From NCBI RefSeq assembly GCF_019218755.1, contig NZ_JAHUWZ010000006.1, positions 186,001 through 250,000 of the forward strand: 64,000 nt of DNA, given 5' to 3'. The DNA is from Acidovorax sp. sif1233. Lineage in GTDB: Bacteria; Pseudomonadota; Gammaproteobacteria; Burkholderiales; Burkholderiaceae_C. Under the pieces are notes generated by a model. That model had not been told where the DNA came from and ran no database searches. It was given only the letters and a program-made list of their open reading frames with translations. The position numbers were made by a program, and so were the translations under genes. Positions 45,272 to 53,678 of the stretch are shown here, in pieces (position 1 is the first letter of the stretch; every line of letters starts with the position of its first letter).

Positions 45272-45646
45272 GAGCGACTCAAAAACTCTTCTGGGCGTCG
45301 TTGCTGCGTCTTGTCGTACTAGAGCCTGTCCACGGCCTTTTACGGGGATGCGCATGCAGTCCACGGTGCGTCCGTCTAGGCGCGCGCCGCTGCCCATGCC
45401 GGTGGCATGGGCAAGGTGGGCAACGACGAGGGGTGGGGCGTGGGCTGCATGCCCTTCGGGTTGCCACCTCCGGCAGGCCCATGCGGCGTTGCCCATCCTT
45501 GATGGACATGCGTCCATCTGCGGTGGGCGCCTTGCCTGATCCTCCCGGAGGAGGCAACGCAACCCCGTAAAAGGCCGTGGACGGGCTCCGACTGCCTGCG
45601 ACACAGCGCCTAGCCAGAACCGCTTCGCTGAGCTTTTGAGCCGCTC
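45272..45646. repeat. MITE-like element with nested inverted repeats
   Basis: Outer arms are GAGCGACTCAAAA (45272-45284) and TTTTGAGCCGCTC (45634-45646), with one mismatch. Inner arms of 26 bases lie at 45322-45347 (starting GAGCCTGTCCACGG) and 45563-45588 (starting CCCCGTAAAAGG), matching at 25 positions. The 215-base core has more short palindromes, such as CCCATGCCGGTGGCATGGG, and no credible gene. It fills almost the whole gap between the binding protein stop and the 3' end of the LysR gene. No target-site duplication could be confirmed. Confidence 0.75.
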
Positions 45647-45664
45647 CGAGGCGGGGCCCGCTGC

Positions 45665-46570
45665 TCAGGAGTTCAGCAGCGCGCCGCCCTCGGAGGACTC
45701 CAGCAGGCGCGTGAGCAGCGGGTGCATGACCTTGCGCGCGTTGTAGATCAGGTGGAACTGCTCCTGCACGTCGGGCGTGGCGCCCACCTGCACCAGCCCA
45801 TGGGTTTGTTGCAGGTGCGCGCCCACCGACACGGGGGCCGGCATCACACCCATGCCCGTGGCGGCAAAGGTGCTGAGCAGGGCGCTGTCCTCGAACTCGC
45901 CCGCAATGCGTGGGCGGATGCGTTCGCGCTCCAGCCAGTGGTCGATGCGCGCACGCATGGCCGCATGGTCCGTGGGCAGCAGCACGGGCACCACGGCCAG
46001 GCTCTGCGGAAACTGCCGCGCCGCCGCCTCGGCCCACACGGGTGGGGCATACCAGGCCACGGCGCTCGTGCCCAGCAGCTGGCTGGTGGTCTTGAGGGCC
46101 GGGTTGGGCGGCGCGGCGCGGTCGGCCAGCACCGCGTCGAGCTTGTGCAGCGCGAGCTCGCCGAGCAGCGGCTGGAACTCCCCCTCGTGGCACAGCAGGC
46201 GCAGGTGGGGCTCGTCGAGCACGGGCGTGAGCAGCCGGTGCATGGCCAGCTTGGCGATGCCGTCCGAGATGCCCAGGTTCAGCCGCAGCGTCTGGCCGCT
46301 GGCGGCCTCGCGCACGCGGTGGGTCAGCTGCTCGCCCAGGGCAAAGATGTGGTCGGCCTCGTGCAGCGCGGCCACGCCGGCCTCGGTGAGCACCAGGCTG
46401 CGCCCCTCGGTGCGCAGCAGGCTGGTTCCCAGGGCCTGCTCAAGGGAGCGCACCTGCGCGCTGATGGTCTGCACGGCCATGTCCAGCCGCTCGGCGGCGC
46501 GCGCGATGCCGCCCTCCTTGGCGACCACCCAGAAGTAGTACAGGTGGCGGTAGTTGAAGCTCTGGCTCAT
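45665..46570 (-). CDS. LysR-type regulator, NhaR-like
   Basis: A 301-residue LysR regulator. The N-terminus FNYRHLYYFWVVAKEGGIAR and AAERLDMAVQTISAQVRSLE is the NhaR form of the winged helix-turn-helix. The effector domain is normal in length. NhaR activates the sodium/proton antiporter gene in E. coli. Here the gene is divergent from a TerC/Alx-like protein gene, so that gene is a candidate target, which is inference. Start at 46570. Confidence 0.9.
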   Translation of the reverse strand: MSQSFNYRHLYYFWVVAKEGGIARAAERLDMAVQTISAQVRSLEQALGTSLLRTEGRSLVLTEAGVAALHEADHIFALGEQLTHRVREAASGQTLRLNLGISDGIAKLAMHRLLTPVLDEPHLRLLCHEGEFQPLLGELALHKLDAVLADRAAPPNPALKTTSQLLGTSAVAWYAPPVWAEAAARQFPQSLAVVPVLLPTDHAAMRARIDHWLERERIRPRIAGEFEDSALLSTFAATGMGVMPAPVSVGAHLQQTHGLVQVGATPDVQEQFHLIYNARKVMHPLLTRLLESSEGGALLNS

Positions 46571-46834
46571 GGTCTTGCGTATCCCAGTGCGTTGAAGGGG
46601 TATCGGTGCAGGAACTGGTTGGTTCGTAAAAACCGAACAAATAGTACCGTGAAGGCAGGTTTTTAAGATGCAAAAGCATCCCTACAGTGCGGGCTTGTCC
46701 TGAATGCCAACCCATTGCACCGGAGAGAACCCATGCGCCACGCCGCACCCCTTCCCCTGTCCGCCCCGACCCCGGGCCTGCCACCCCTGCCGCGTTCGCG
46801 GCGCTGACGCCGTCGCGCGAAGGAGCAAGACTTC
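46571..46834. promoter_or_regulatory. Divergent leader region of LysR and TerC genes
   Basis: Contains GTTCG ... CGAAC around 46623-46638, a GATGC-AAAA-GCATC hairpin (46667-46680), and a short upstream reading frame (46733-46807). TerC/Alx genes are often preceded by yybP-ykoY manganese riboswitches, but I could not match that consensus by eye. Confidence 0.45.
46733..46807 (+). CDS. Possible 24-codon leader peptide before terC-like gene
   Basis: ATG 46733 follows CGGAGAGAACCC, a good ribosome site with five-base spacing. It codes for 24 residues starting MRHAAPLPLSAPTPGLPPLP and ends 27 bases before the TerC start. It is proline-rich (seven prolines, with a PP pair), which could slow ribosomes. 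It may be chance. Confidence 0.35.
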   Translation: MRHAAPLPLSAPTPGLPPLPRSRR

Positions 46835-47815
46835 ATGGAAACGATCGGAACCTGGTGGATGTGGGCGGGCTTTGCCGTCTTCGTGGTGGTGGCCATCGGC
46901 ATCGACCTGCTGGTGATGGAGCGCCAGGGCGCGCACAAGGTCACGATGAAGGAGGCCGTGCGCTGGAGCCTGCTGTGGTTCTCGCTGGCCTTCGTGTTCG
47001 TGGGCATCCTCTGGTGGTACCTGGACGGCAGCCAGGGCCGCGAGGTGGCCAACACGGTGTCGATGCAGTTCATCACCGGCTACCTGGTGGAAAAAAGCCT
47101 CTCGGTGGACAACATCTTTGTGTTCCTGATGCTGTTCAGCTATTTCGCCGTGCCGCCGCAGTACCAGAAGCGCGCGCTCATCATCGGCATCATCGGCGCG
47201 ATCGTGCTGCGCACGCTGCTCATCCTGGCAGGCGCCTGGCTGCTGGCCACCTTCCACTGGCTGCTGTACGTGTTCGGCGCGTTCCTCGTGGTTACGGGCG
47301 CCAAGATGTGGTTCGCGGCCGGGCAGGAGCCCGACATCGCGACCAACCCCGTGCTCAGGTTGCTGAAGAAGCGCATCCGCATCACCGACCAGTTCGACGG
47401 CGAAAAGCTCTCCACGCTGGTCCAGGGCGTCAAGCACTACACCCCGCTGTTCGTGGTGCTGGTGCTCATCGGCACCACCGACATCATCTTCGCGGTGGAC
47501 AGCATCCCGGCCATCTTCGCCATCACCAGCGACCCGTTCATCGTGCTCACGGCCAACATCTTCGCCATCCTGGGCCTGCGTGCGCTGTACTTCCTGCTGG
47601 CGGACCTGGCCGACCGCTTCCACCTGCTGGCCTATGGCCTGGCCCTGGTGCTGGTGTTCATCGGCGGCAAGATGCTGCTCATCGACCTCGTGAAGATTCC
47701 GATCGGCTACGCGCTGCTGGTCACGGCATCGCTGATCGCGGGTTCGATCTTCCTGTCGCTGCGCAACTCGGCCCCGGGCGCCCACAAGCCCCTGGCATCG
47801 CCATCCAAGGACTGA
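46835..47815 (+). CDS. TerC/Alx family membrane protein
   Basis: A 326-residue inner membrane protein with about nine helices. The TerC signature residues are present in EKSLSVDNIFVFLMLFSYF and in GTTDIIFAVDSIPAIFAITS, each with acidic residues thought to bind metal. Alx, the closest E. coli relative, is linked to manganese export and alkaline conditions. The loop QEPDIATNPVLRLLKKRIRI follows the second half. GAAGGAGCAAGAC lies before ATG 46835. An NhaR-like regulator is divergent, which fits a pH, sodium or manganese context. Confidence 0.92.
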   Translation: METIGTWWMWAGFAVFVVVAIGIDLLVMERQGAHKVTMKEAVRWSLLWFSLAFVFVGILWWYLDGSQGREVANTVSMQFITGYLVEKSLSVDNIFVFLMLFSYFAVPPQYQKRALIIGIIGAIVLRTLLILAGAWLLATFHWLLYVFGAFLVVTGAKMWFAAGQEPDIATNPVLRLLKKRIRITDQFDGEKLSTLVQGVKHYTPLFVVLVLIGTTDIIFAVDSIPAIFAITSDPFIVLTANIFAILGLRALYFLLADLADRFHLLAYGLALVLVFIGGKMLLIDLVKIPIGYALLVTASLIAGSIFLSLRNSAPGAHKPLASPSKD

Positions 47816-47830
47816 AGGGAGTAGGAGACC

Positions 47831-47992
47831 ATGCAATTGCTCGATGCCATCATGCTCTGTGTGCTGGTGGGCCTGGTGGGGGCGACGGTGACGGCGTACC
47901 GCGCCGGCAATGAGCGGCGGGACGTGCGCCTGCTGGCGGGCCTTGCCGCCCTGTGGGGCGCCGGCACGGCCGCGGCCCTGGCGTGGAGCTGA
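47831..47992 (+). CDS. Small membrane protein, 53 residues
   Basis: A short gene directly after the TerC stop codon, with AAGGGAGTAGGAGACC before ATG 47831. The product begins MQLLDAIMLCVLVGLVGATV and has a second hydrophobic stretch LLAGLAALWGAGTAAALAW, so two membrane helices with a basic loop (YRAGNERRDVR) between. G/C-ending codons support translation. It ends just before the DUF2062 gene, so the three genes likely form an operon. No family is recognised. Confidence 0.65.
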   Translation: MQLLDAIMLCVLVGLVGATVTAYRAGNERRDVRLLAGLAALWGAGTAAALAWS

Positions 47993-48003
47993 TCAGGGTG
48001 GTG

Positions 48004-48564
48004 ATGCAGATGCTGTGCACCCTGCGCCGCTGGCTGCGCGGCCTGGAACCCCGGGCCCGCGTGCACCTGGACCGGGGCTGGCTCGCCCGCTTGCGGCCCT
48101 GGCTGGAGCGGCGCGAGCTGTTCCGCTTTCAGCGCCAGCCGCTGGCGCGCGGTGTGGCGGCCGGCATGTTCTGCGGGCTCATTCCCGGCCCGCTGCAGAT
48201 CCCCGGCACCCTGCTGGTGTGCGCGTGGCTGCGCGGCAACGTGGTGGCGGGCGGCGTGGCCACCTTCTATACCAACCCGTTCACCACCGTGCCGCTGTAT
48301 GCCCTGGCCTTCTACCTGGGCGCGCTGGTGATGCCCGGCACGCAAACCCTGCCGCCATGGAGCAGCGTGGCGCCGGGCGGCGATTTCTCCGTGCAGGCGA
48401 TGGCGGCCTGGATCCAGGCCCTGGGCACGCCACTGCTGGTCGGCCTGCCCACGCTGGGATTGCTGCTCGCGGCGCTGGGTTACGCCGTGGTGCAGGTGCT
48501 GTGGCTGGCCCCCGCCCTGCAGCGCAAGCGCCGGCTGGCGCGCTGCCGCTCAGCCGCCGCGTAA
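48004..48564 (+). CDS. DUF2062 domain membrane protein
   Basis: A 186-residue protein of the DUF2062 family. It has an arginine-rich N-terminal part, then RGVAAGMFCGLIPGPLQIPG and FYTNPFTTVPLYALAFYLG, the two hallmark segments, with three or four membrane helices and a basic tail. The function of the family is not established. It follows the small membrane protein gene by 11 bases. ATG 48004 or 48010 could be the start. Confidence 0.88.
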   Translation: MQMLCTLRRWLRGLEPRARVHLDRGWLARLRPWLERRELFRFQRQPLARGVAAGMFCGLIPGPLQIPGTLLVCAWLRGNVVAGGVATFYTNPFTTVPLYALAFYLGALVMPGTQTLPPWSSVAPGGDFSVQAMAAWIQALGTPLLVGLPTLGLLLAALGYAVVQVLWLAPALQRKRRLARCRSAAA

Positions 48565-48650
48565 CGGACGAATCGGCGCTGCTCGCTTTCCGAAGCGCGA
48601 AATCCCGCAGATCCTGGAGTCCACGGGCAGCGAAACCGGCGCGCTGCTAT

Positions 48651-48732
48651 CGCCAGTGCCACCGCGGGACTGGCTTGGCCAGGCCGCGGGTGGCGTCCCC
48701 CTGAGGGGGAAGCGGCGCAGCCGCTCAGGGGG
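48651..48732 (+). repeat. Family B 3'-end element, copy 5
   Basis: CAGTGCCACCGCGGGACTGG, CTTGGCCAGG, GGGTGGCGTCC, CCCTGAGGGGG, then AAGCGGCGCAGCCGCTCAGG. It ends two bases from the Bug gene stop codon. Confidence 0.85.
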
Positions 48733-48733
48733 C

Positions 48734-49702
48734 TCAGTCCAGCTTGACGCCCACCTTGGTGATCACACGCCCCCACTTCTCGCGTTCGGCGCGCGCGAAG
48801 CTCCCCATCTGCGCGGCGGTGCCGGGCAAGGGTTCGACACCCAGGGCCTGCAGGCGCGCACGCGTGCGGGTGTCGGCAAGGGCGGTTTGAAGGGCCTTGC
48901 TGAACTGGGCCACCGCCTCGGCCGAGGTGCCATGGGGGGCGACCAGCCCCTGCCACGCAAAGCCCTCGAAGCCCTGCAGGCCCTGTTCGGCAATGGTGGC
49001 CACGTCGGGCATGGTGCCCACGCGCTGCGGGCTGGCCACGCCGATGGCCTTGACCTTGCCGGCGGCAAGGAACGGGTACACGGTGGCGCTGTCGATCCAC
49101 ATGGCCGGGACCTGGCCGCCGATCACGTCCTGGATGGCCGGTGCCGCACCCCGGTAGGGCACGTGCGTGAGCCTGAGGCCGCTTTGCTCGCGGAACAGCT
49201 CGCCCACTAGGTGGTGCGGGCTGCCGGGCCCGGCCGAGGCCCAGTTCACGCCGTCGGGCAGGCCCTTGGCCCAGGCCATGAACTCCTTGAGGTTCCTGGC
49301 GGGCACGTTGTTGGACACCACGAGGAACATGGGGAAGCGCACCAGCAGGCCCACGGGCTGGAAGTCCTTCTCGGCGTTGTAGCTCAGCTTGCTGAACAGG
49401 AACGGGTTGGCCGCCAGCGTGGCGAAGTCGGCCGAGAAGATCAGGTTGCCGAAGTCCTTGTTGCGCGCGCTGTACTCGGCCGCGATGTTGGTGCCCGCGC
49501 CGGGCTTGTTGTTGATGACGATGGGGCGGCCCAGCGTGGCCGACATCGACTCGGCGATGGTGCGCGCGACGATGTCCGAGCCGCCGCCGGCGGCATAGCC
49601 CACCACCCATTCCAGCGGCTTGGTGTCCTGGGCATGGGCCTGGGGGAGGGTGGTGGCCAGGGCCAGCCCGGCAAGGGTGGCGAGGAAGTGTTTGCGCAGC
49701 AT
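48734..49702 (-). CDS. Bug/TctC family solute-binding protein
   Basis: A 322-residue periplasmic binding protein. It has a signal peptide (FLATLAGLALATTLPQAHAQ), the hallmark WVVGYAAGGGSDIVARTIAE, IVINNKPGAGTNIAAEY, and HVPYRGAAPAIQDVIGGQVP. It is co-directional with the DUF2783, FAD monooxygenase and metallo-hydrolase genes upstream, so it probably captures the substrate or a relative of it. No TctA/TctB partner is in the window. Confidence 0.92.
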   Translation of the reverse strand: MLRKHFLATLAGLALATTLPQAHAQDTKPLEWVVGYAAGGGSDIVARTIAESMSATLGRPIVINNKPGAGTNIAAEYSARNKDFGNLIFSADFATLAANPFLFSKLSYNAEKDFQPVGLLVRFPMFLVVSNNVPARNLKEFMAWAKGLPDGVNWASAGPGSPHHLVGELFREQSGLRLTHVPYRGAAPAIQDVIGGQVPAMWIDSATVYPFLAAGKVKAIGVASPQRVGTMPDVATIAEQGLQGFEGFAWQGLVAPHGTSAEAVAQFSKALQTALADTRTRARLQALGVEPLPGTAAQMGSFARAEREKWGRVITKVGVKLD

Positions 49703-49805
49703 GGTGTCGTCTCCGGGGTGTCGTCAAAAGAATTGGGCAAAGCCGGGGCTTGCACCGTCCGTGCGGTGCCAAGCCCCGGGGGGCGGATGGGGTGCGGGGG
49801 CGCGG

Positions 49806-50063
49806 CTAGGCCGCCAGGGCGTGCGTGGGCACCACGGGCGTGATGGCCTGGGTGGCGCGCCGGTCTGCCAGTGGCATCGCGGCGCCGCGCGCCAGCTGCA
49901 GGGCATGCAGCAGCGTGGCCTGGTCGCCGATGTGGTTGGCCAGCAGCAGCACGAGGCGGGCGTTCATGGCGTGGCTCTCGGGCGTGGACAGGCCCTGGTG
50001 CGCAGCGATCAGCGCCTCGTAGAAATCGTCGCAGGCCTGCAGGTGGGGCTGGGTGTTGAGCAT
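49806..50063 (-). CDS. DUF2783 domain protein
   Basis: An 85-residue helical protein of the DUF2783 type: CDDFYEALIAAHQGLSTPES and AMNARLVLLLANHIGDQATL make up most of it. These proteins are found next to aromatic FAD monooxygenases, and their role is not known. The ATG at 50063 lies 17 bases after the monooxygenase stop codon, with AAGGAA upstream. A small accessory subunit is a reasonable guess only. Confidence 0.82.
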   Translation of the reverse strand: MLNTQPHLQACDDFYEALIAAHQGLSTPESHAMNARLVLLLANHIGDQATLLHALQLARGAAMPLADRRATQAITPVVPTHALAA

Positions 50064-50080
50064 GATGAAGGTGTTCCTTG

Positions 50081-51733
50081 TCAGGGGGCCGGCGCCGTGG
50101 CGTGGGCCAGGGCGGCACGCACCGCCGCTTCGGTGGGGGTGCGCCAACGTGCGCACACATGCTGGTCGGGGCGCACGAGGTACACGGTGCGTGGCTGGGC
50201 ATCGAGCCGCTGCGCGGCCAGCGCCTGGTGGTCGATCACGTCGATGCCGATCTGCAGCACCCGCACATGGGCCAGGTCCCGGGCCCAGGTGGGGGCGGGG
50301 CCAAACACCAGCAGCGTGAAGTCCGGCCCCAGCTCGCGCAGCAGCCACGTGGGGCGGCCCTGTTTTGTCAGGGGAGCGTCGAGCAGCACCGCACCGGGCA
50401 CCTGCGTGCCCGCGAAGGTGTCGGCGTCTGGCGTGTTCAGCGGCGACTGGTGCAGCGTGGCCGGCACCGACAGGCGTCCGCTGTTGACGATGCGGCGCGC
50501 AAACGCATGCTCGCGCGCCAGGTGCAGCGCGGCATCGCGGAACAGGCGGCTCACCTCGCTCTTGGGCGTGATGAAGTCGGTGGCGCGCGTGGAGTTGCAC
50601 AGGTTCTCGTCCGCCGCGTATTCGCGCTCGGGCCCGTAGGTGGCCAGCAGGGCAGGGCCCACCCGGCCCTTGAGCACCCAGTCCAGCTTCCAGGCCAGGT
50701 TCTCGGCATCCTGCACGCCGCTGTTGGCGCCGCGTGCGCCAAAGGGCGAGACGCCATGCGCGCTGTCGCCCGCGAAGACCACGCGGCCGTGCACGAACTG
50801 GTCCATGCGCAGGCAGGCAAAGGTGTAGACACTCGCCCAGTCCAGCTCGAACTGCGCATCCGCGCCCAGCAGCGCCTGCACGCGCGGGATGATGTTCCCG
50901 GGCTTCTTTTCTTCTTCCGGGTCGGCGTCCCAGCCCAGCTGGAAGTCGATGCGCCACACGTTGTCCGGCTGGCGGTGCAGCAGCACGCTTTGGCCGGGGT
51001 GAAAGGGCGGGTCGAACCAGAACCAGCGCTCGGTCGGGAAGTCCGCATCGCCCGCCAGCTTCACGTCGGCGATCAGGAACCGGTCCTGGAAGATGCGGCC
51101 CTTGCTTTCCAGTCCCATCATCTGGCGCAGGGGCGAACGCGAGCCGTCGCAGGCGGCCACCCATTGCGCATCCACCTGGTAGGGGCCTTCTGGCGTGTCG
51201 ATGCTGAGCAGGGCGCTGTCGTTGCGTGCGGCCACGGCGGTCACCTTGTTGTGCCAGCGGATGTCGATGCCGGGCAGCTGCAGCGCGCGCTCCACCAGGT
51301 AGGCCTCGGCGTAGTACTGCTGCAGGTTGATGAACGCGGGGCGCTCGTGGCCTTCTTCGGGCAGCAGGTTGAATTCGTAGAGCTGCTCGTCCTTGAGGAA
51401 CACCTTGCCCACGTTCCACGACACGCCCTTGTCCACCATGCGCTGGCCCACGCCCAGGCGGTCCCAGATTTCGAGCGTGCGCTTGGCGAAGCAGATGGCG
51501 CGCGAGCCGATGGAGAGCTTGTGGTCGTTGTCCAGCACCACCACGCGCTGGCCGCGCTGGGCCAGGTCGATGGCGAGCGACAGGCCCACGGGGCCCGCGC
51601 CCACGACCACGATGGGGTGCGGCGCGGGCGCGGCGCTGTCCTGGTCGGGTGAGCGCACGTAGCCGAAATCGATGGCCTGCACGTCCGGGCCGCTCGCGTG
51701 GAACGCCTCGGCAGGAATGTCTCTGGGGTTCAT
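50081..51733 (-). CDS. FAD-dependent aromatic monooxygenase (PheA/TfdB/MhpA type)
   Basis: A 550-residue class A flavoprotein hydroxylase. The dinucleotide-binding fold starts IVVVGAGPVGLSLAIDLAQR (GxGxxG at residues 45-50). The DG motif is ACDGSRSPLRQ. The second FAD motif is VVFAGDSAHGVSPFGARGAN, followed by SGVQDAENLAWKL. The C-terminal thioredoxin-like part (from about residue 430) is usual for this class. The likely reaction is NAD(P)H-dependent ring hydroxylation of a phenolic acid; the substrate is unknown. It lies in an operon-like row with DUF2783, a metallo-hydrolase and a Bug protein. Confidence 0.9.
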   Translation of the reverse strand: MNPRDIPAEAFHASGPDVQAIDFGYVRSPDQDSAAPAPHPIVVVGAGPVGLSLAIDLAQRGQRVVVLDNDHKLSIGSRAICFAKRTLEIWDRLGVGQRMVDKGVSWNVGKVFLKDEQLYEFNLLPEEGHERPAFINLQQYYAEAYLVERALQLPGIDIRWHNKVTAVAARNDSALLSIDTPEGPYQVDAQWVAACDGSRSPLRQMMGLESKGRIFQDRFLIADVKLAGDADFPTERWFWFDPPFHPGQSVLLHRQPDNVWRIDFQLGWDADPEEEKKPGNIIPRVQALLGADAQFELDWASVYTFACLRMDQFVHGRVVFAGDSAHGVSPFGARGANSGVQDAENLAWKLDWVLKGRVGPALLATYGPEREYAADENLCNSTRATDFITPKSEVSRLFRDAALHLAREHAFARRIVNSGRLSVPATLHQSPLNTPDADTFAGTQVPGAVLLDAPLTKQGRPTWLLRELGPDFTLLVFGPAPTWARDLAHVRVLQIGIDVIDHQALAAQRLDAQPRTVYLVRPDQHVCARWRTPTEAAVRAALAHATAPAP

Positions 51734-51759
51734 TTTTTGTCTCCTCCAGCCTCAGTGGC

Positions 51760-52719
51760 TCAGCCTTCCAGAGATTTCCACATCTGAATGTCGCGCTCGG
51801 CCGTCCAGATGCGCGGGTCGGGGTACTGCGTGGCCTCGTCGTAGGCGCGGGTCACGTCGAACGGCATGCAGTGGTTGAAGATCACCCAGTGGCCGTACTT
51901 GGGTTGCAGCTTCGCGAAGGTGGCCTCGTACACCTTGCGCAGGTCCTCGCCTTGGGCGGCGCTGGCCTTGACGCTTTCGTACAGGTCGCTGATGAAGGCG
52001 CGCGTGCCCGCCAGACCCGCCTGCACCTGCTCGGGCGTCTGGAGCGCGGCGCCCCGGCCGGGCACCAGCTTCTCGGGCTTCAGGGCGGCCAGGTTGTCCA
52101 GGGTCTGCGGCCAGTCCTGGAAGTACGCATCGCCCGCATACGGCGTGGCGTCGAACTCCACCAGGTCTCCGGAAAAGAGGATTTTTTCCTGCGGCAGCCA
52201 GGCCACCGTGTCGCCCTTGGTGTGGCCCCGGCCCAGTTGCAGGATCTGCACTTCCACGCTGCCCAGCCACAAGGTCATCTTCTTGTTGAAGGTCATGGTC
52301 GGCCAGGTCAGGCCCTCGGGCACGCTCTCCACGTTCTGGAACAGGCGCGGAAAGCGGCCGATCTCGCTGTCCTTGTCGAACTGGCCGCGCTCCACGATCA
52401 GGTCGCGCGTGTCCTCGCTGGCGATGATGTGCTCGGCGCCGTAGGCGCTGGCACCCAGCACGCGCACGGCGTGGTAGTGGGAGAGCAGCACGTACTTGAT
52501 GGGCTTGTCGGTGACTTCGCGGATGCGGCGGATCACGTCCTGCGCCATCACCGGCGTGGCCTGCGTGTCGATGACCATCACGGCGTCGTCGCCAATGATG
52601 ATGCCGGTGTTGGGGTCGCCCTCGGCGGTGTAGGCATAGGCGTGGTCGGAGAGCTTGTCGAAGCTCACCTTCTTCACTTCGAGGTCGGCGGCGGAGGCAA
52701 AGGTTTTGACGGTGCTCAT
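51760..52719 (-). CDS. Metallo-beta-lactamase fold protein with altered metal ligands
   Basis: A 319-residue protein of the metallo-beta-lactamase fold. The motif normally written HxHxDH reads HYHAVR here (His81, His83, Val85, Arg86). His166 (RGHTKGD) and Asp185 (FSGDLVEF) are kept. The late PGHG loop reads PGRG. So three usual metal ligands are missing, which suggests one metal, a different chemistry, or a structural role. It is encoded upstream of the FAD monooxygenase and probably acts on its product or is its partner. Divergent from the IclR gene. Confidence 0.85.
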   Translation of the reverse strand: MSTVKTFASAADLEVKKVSFDKLSDHAYAYTAEGDPNTGIIIGDDAVMVIDTQATPVMAQDVIRRIREVTDKPIKYVLLSHYHAVRVLGASAYGAEHIIASEDTRDLIVERGQFDKDSEIGRFPRLFQNVESVPEGLTWPTMTFNKKMTLWLGSVEVQILQLGRGHTKGDTVAWLPQEKILFSGDLVEFDATPYAGDAYFQDWPQTLDNLAALKPEKLVPGRGAALQTPEQVQAGLAGTRAFISDLYESVKASAAQGEDLRKVYEATFAKLQPKYGHWVIFNHCMPFDVTRAYDEATQYPDPRIWTAERDIQMWKSLEG

Positions 52720-52744
52720 GGTGGAGATTTGTTAATGATGAATG

Positions 52745-52758
52745 CGTTTATCTAAACG
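52745..52758. promoter_or_regulatory. Palindromic operator candidate for the IclR regulator
   Basis: CGTTTA-TC-TAAACG, perfect six-base arms, in the AT-rich gap between the divergent metallo-hydrolase and IclR genes. A related half-like ATGCATTTGTTTAGG follows near 52798. It fits a site shared by both promoters. Confidence 0.6.
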
Positions 52759-52862
52759 GAATGTGTTGATGTTAGGCAAGAAATTCGTTCATGTCTAATG
52801 CATTTGTTTAGGTGAAAACCCGAAGAGGCGTGCCTTGCCGCCAGGCGTGGACAATCGGGCCC

Positions 52863-53669
52863 ATGCCCATCACGACCCCCGACCTGCCCCTTGCCGATGA
52901 CGAAGACACGCCCCGCAGCCCGCGCGGCATCCAGAGCGTGGAGGTGGGTGGGCAGTTGCTGAAGGTGCTGGCGCGCACCGGCCGGCGCATGGCGCTCAAG
53001 GACCTGGCCCGCGCGGCGGACATGACGGCCGCCAAGGCCCATCCCTACCTGGTGAGTTTTGGCAAGCTGGGCCTGATCGAGCAGGACGCCGTGAGCGGCC
53101 ACTACGGCCTGGGCCCCTTGGCCATGCAGCTGGGCCTGATCAGCCTGCAGCAGGTGGACCCGGTGCGCCTGGCCATCGCCGAGCTGCCCGCGCTGGCCCA
53201 GCGCATCGGCTACACCGTGTCGGCCTCGGTGTGGGGCGACAGCGGCCCGACCATCATCCGCGTCGAGGAAGGCCCCACGGCCGTGTACGTGGCCATGCGC
53301 CACGGCACCACGGCCTCGGTGCGCCACACGGCCACGGGCAAGGTGTTCGCGGCCTTCGGGTCGCGCGAACGCGCCGCCGCAGCCTTGGCGGCCGAAGGGT
53401 TCGCGGGCGCGCTGGATGAACCCGCGTTCGCGGCCGAACTGGCGGCCGTGCGCCGCGAGCAGGTCGGCAAGGTCACGGACCAGTTGCTACCGGGCATCAG
53501 CGCGCTGGCCACGCCGGTGTTCGACGGCTTTGGGCAACTGGTGCTGTGCCTGGCCACCATCGGCCCCAGCGCCACGCTGCACACGGGGCCGGACAGCGAG
53601 GCCGCCCGGCACCTGCGCGAGGCGGCGCGCGGCCTGTCGCAGCGGCTGGGGGCGCCGATAGCGCGCTGA
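52863..53669 (+). CDS. IclR family transcriptional regulator
   Basis: A 268-residue regulator. An N-terminal winged helix (about residues 20-85) has GIQSVEVGGQLLKVLARTGR and LKDLARAADMTAAKAHPYLV. The C-terminal IclR effector domain has HTATGKVFAAFGS and the conserved late VFDGFGQLVLCLATIGP. IclR proteins often control aromatic catabolic genes and bind aromatic acids. It is divergent from the metallo-hydrolase/monooxygenase row, so that row is the likely target. ATG 52863 is preferred; the open frame upstream to 52812 lacks a ribosome site. Confidence 0.9.
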   Translation: MPITTPDLPLADDEDTPRSPRGIQSVEVGGQLLKVLARTGRRMALKDLARAADMTAAKAHPYLVSFGKLGLIEQDAVSGHYGLGPLAMQLGLISLQQVDPVRLAIAELPALAQRIGYTVSASVWGDSGPTIIRVEEGPTAVYVAMRHGTTASVRHTATGKVFAAFGSRERAAAALAAEGFAGALDEPAFAAELAAVRREQVGKVTDQLLPGISALATPVFDGFGQLVLCLATIGPSATLHTGPDSEAARHLREAARGLSQRLGAPIAR

Positions 53670-53678
53670 ATTGGTGGA

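Noticed and set aside
45348..45539. Short frame inside the inverted-repeat element
   Set aside because: It depends on palindromic DNA, lacks a ribosome site and has no protein-like composition.
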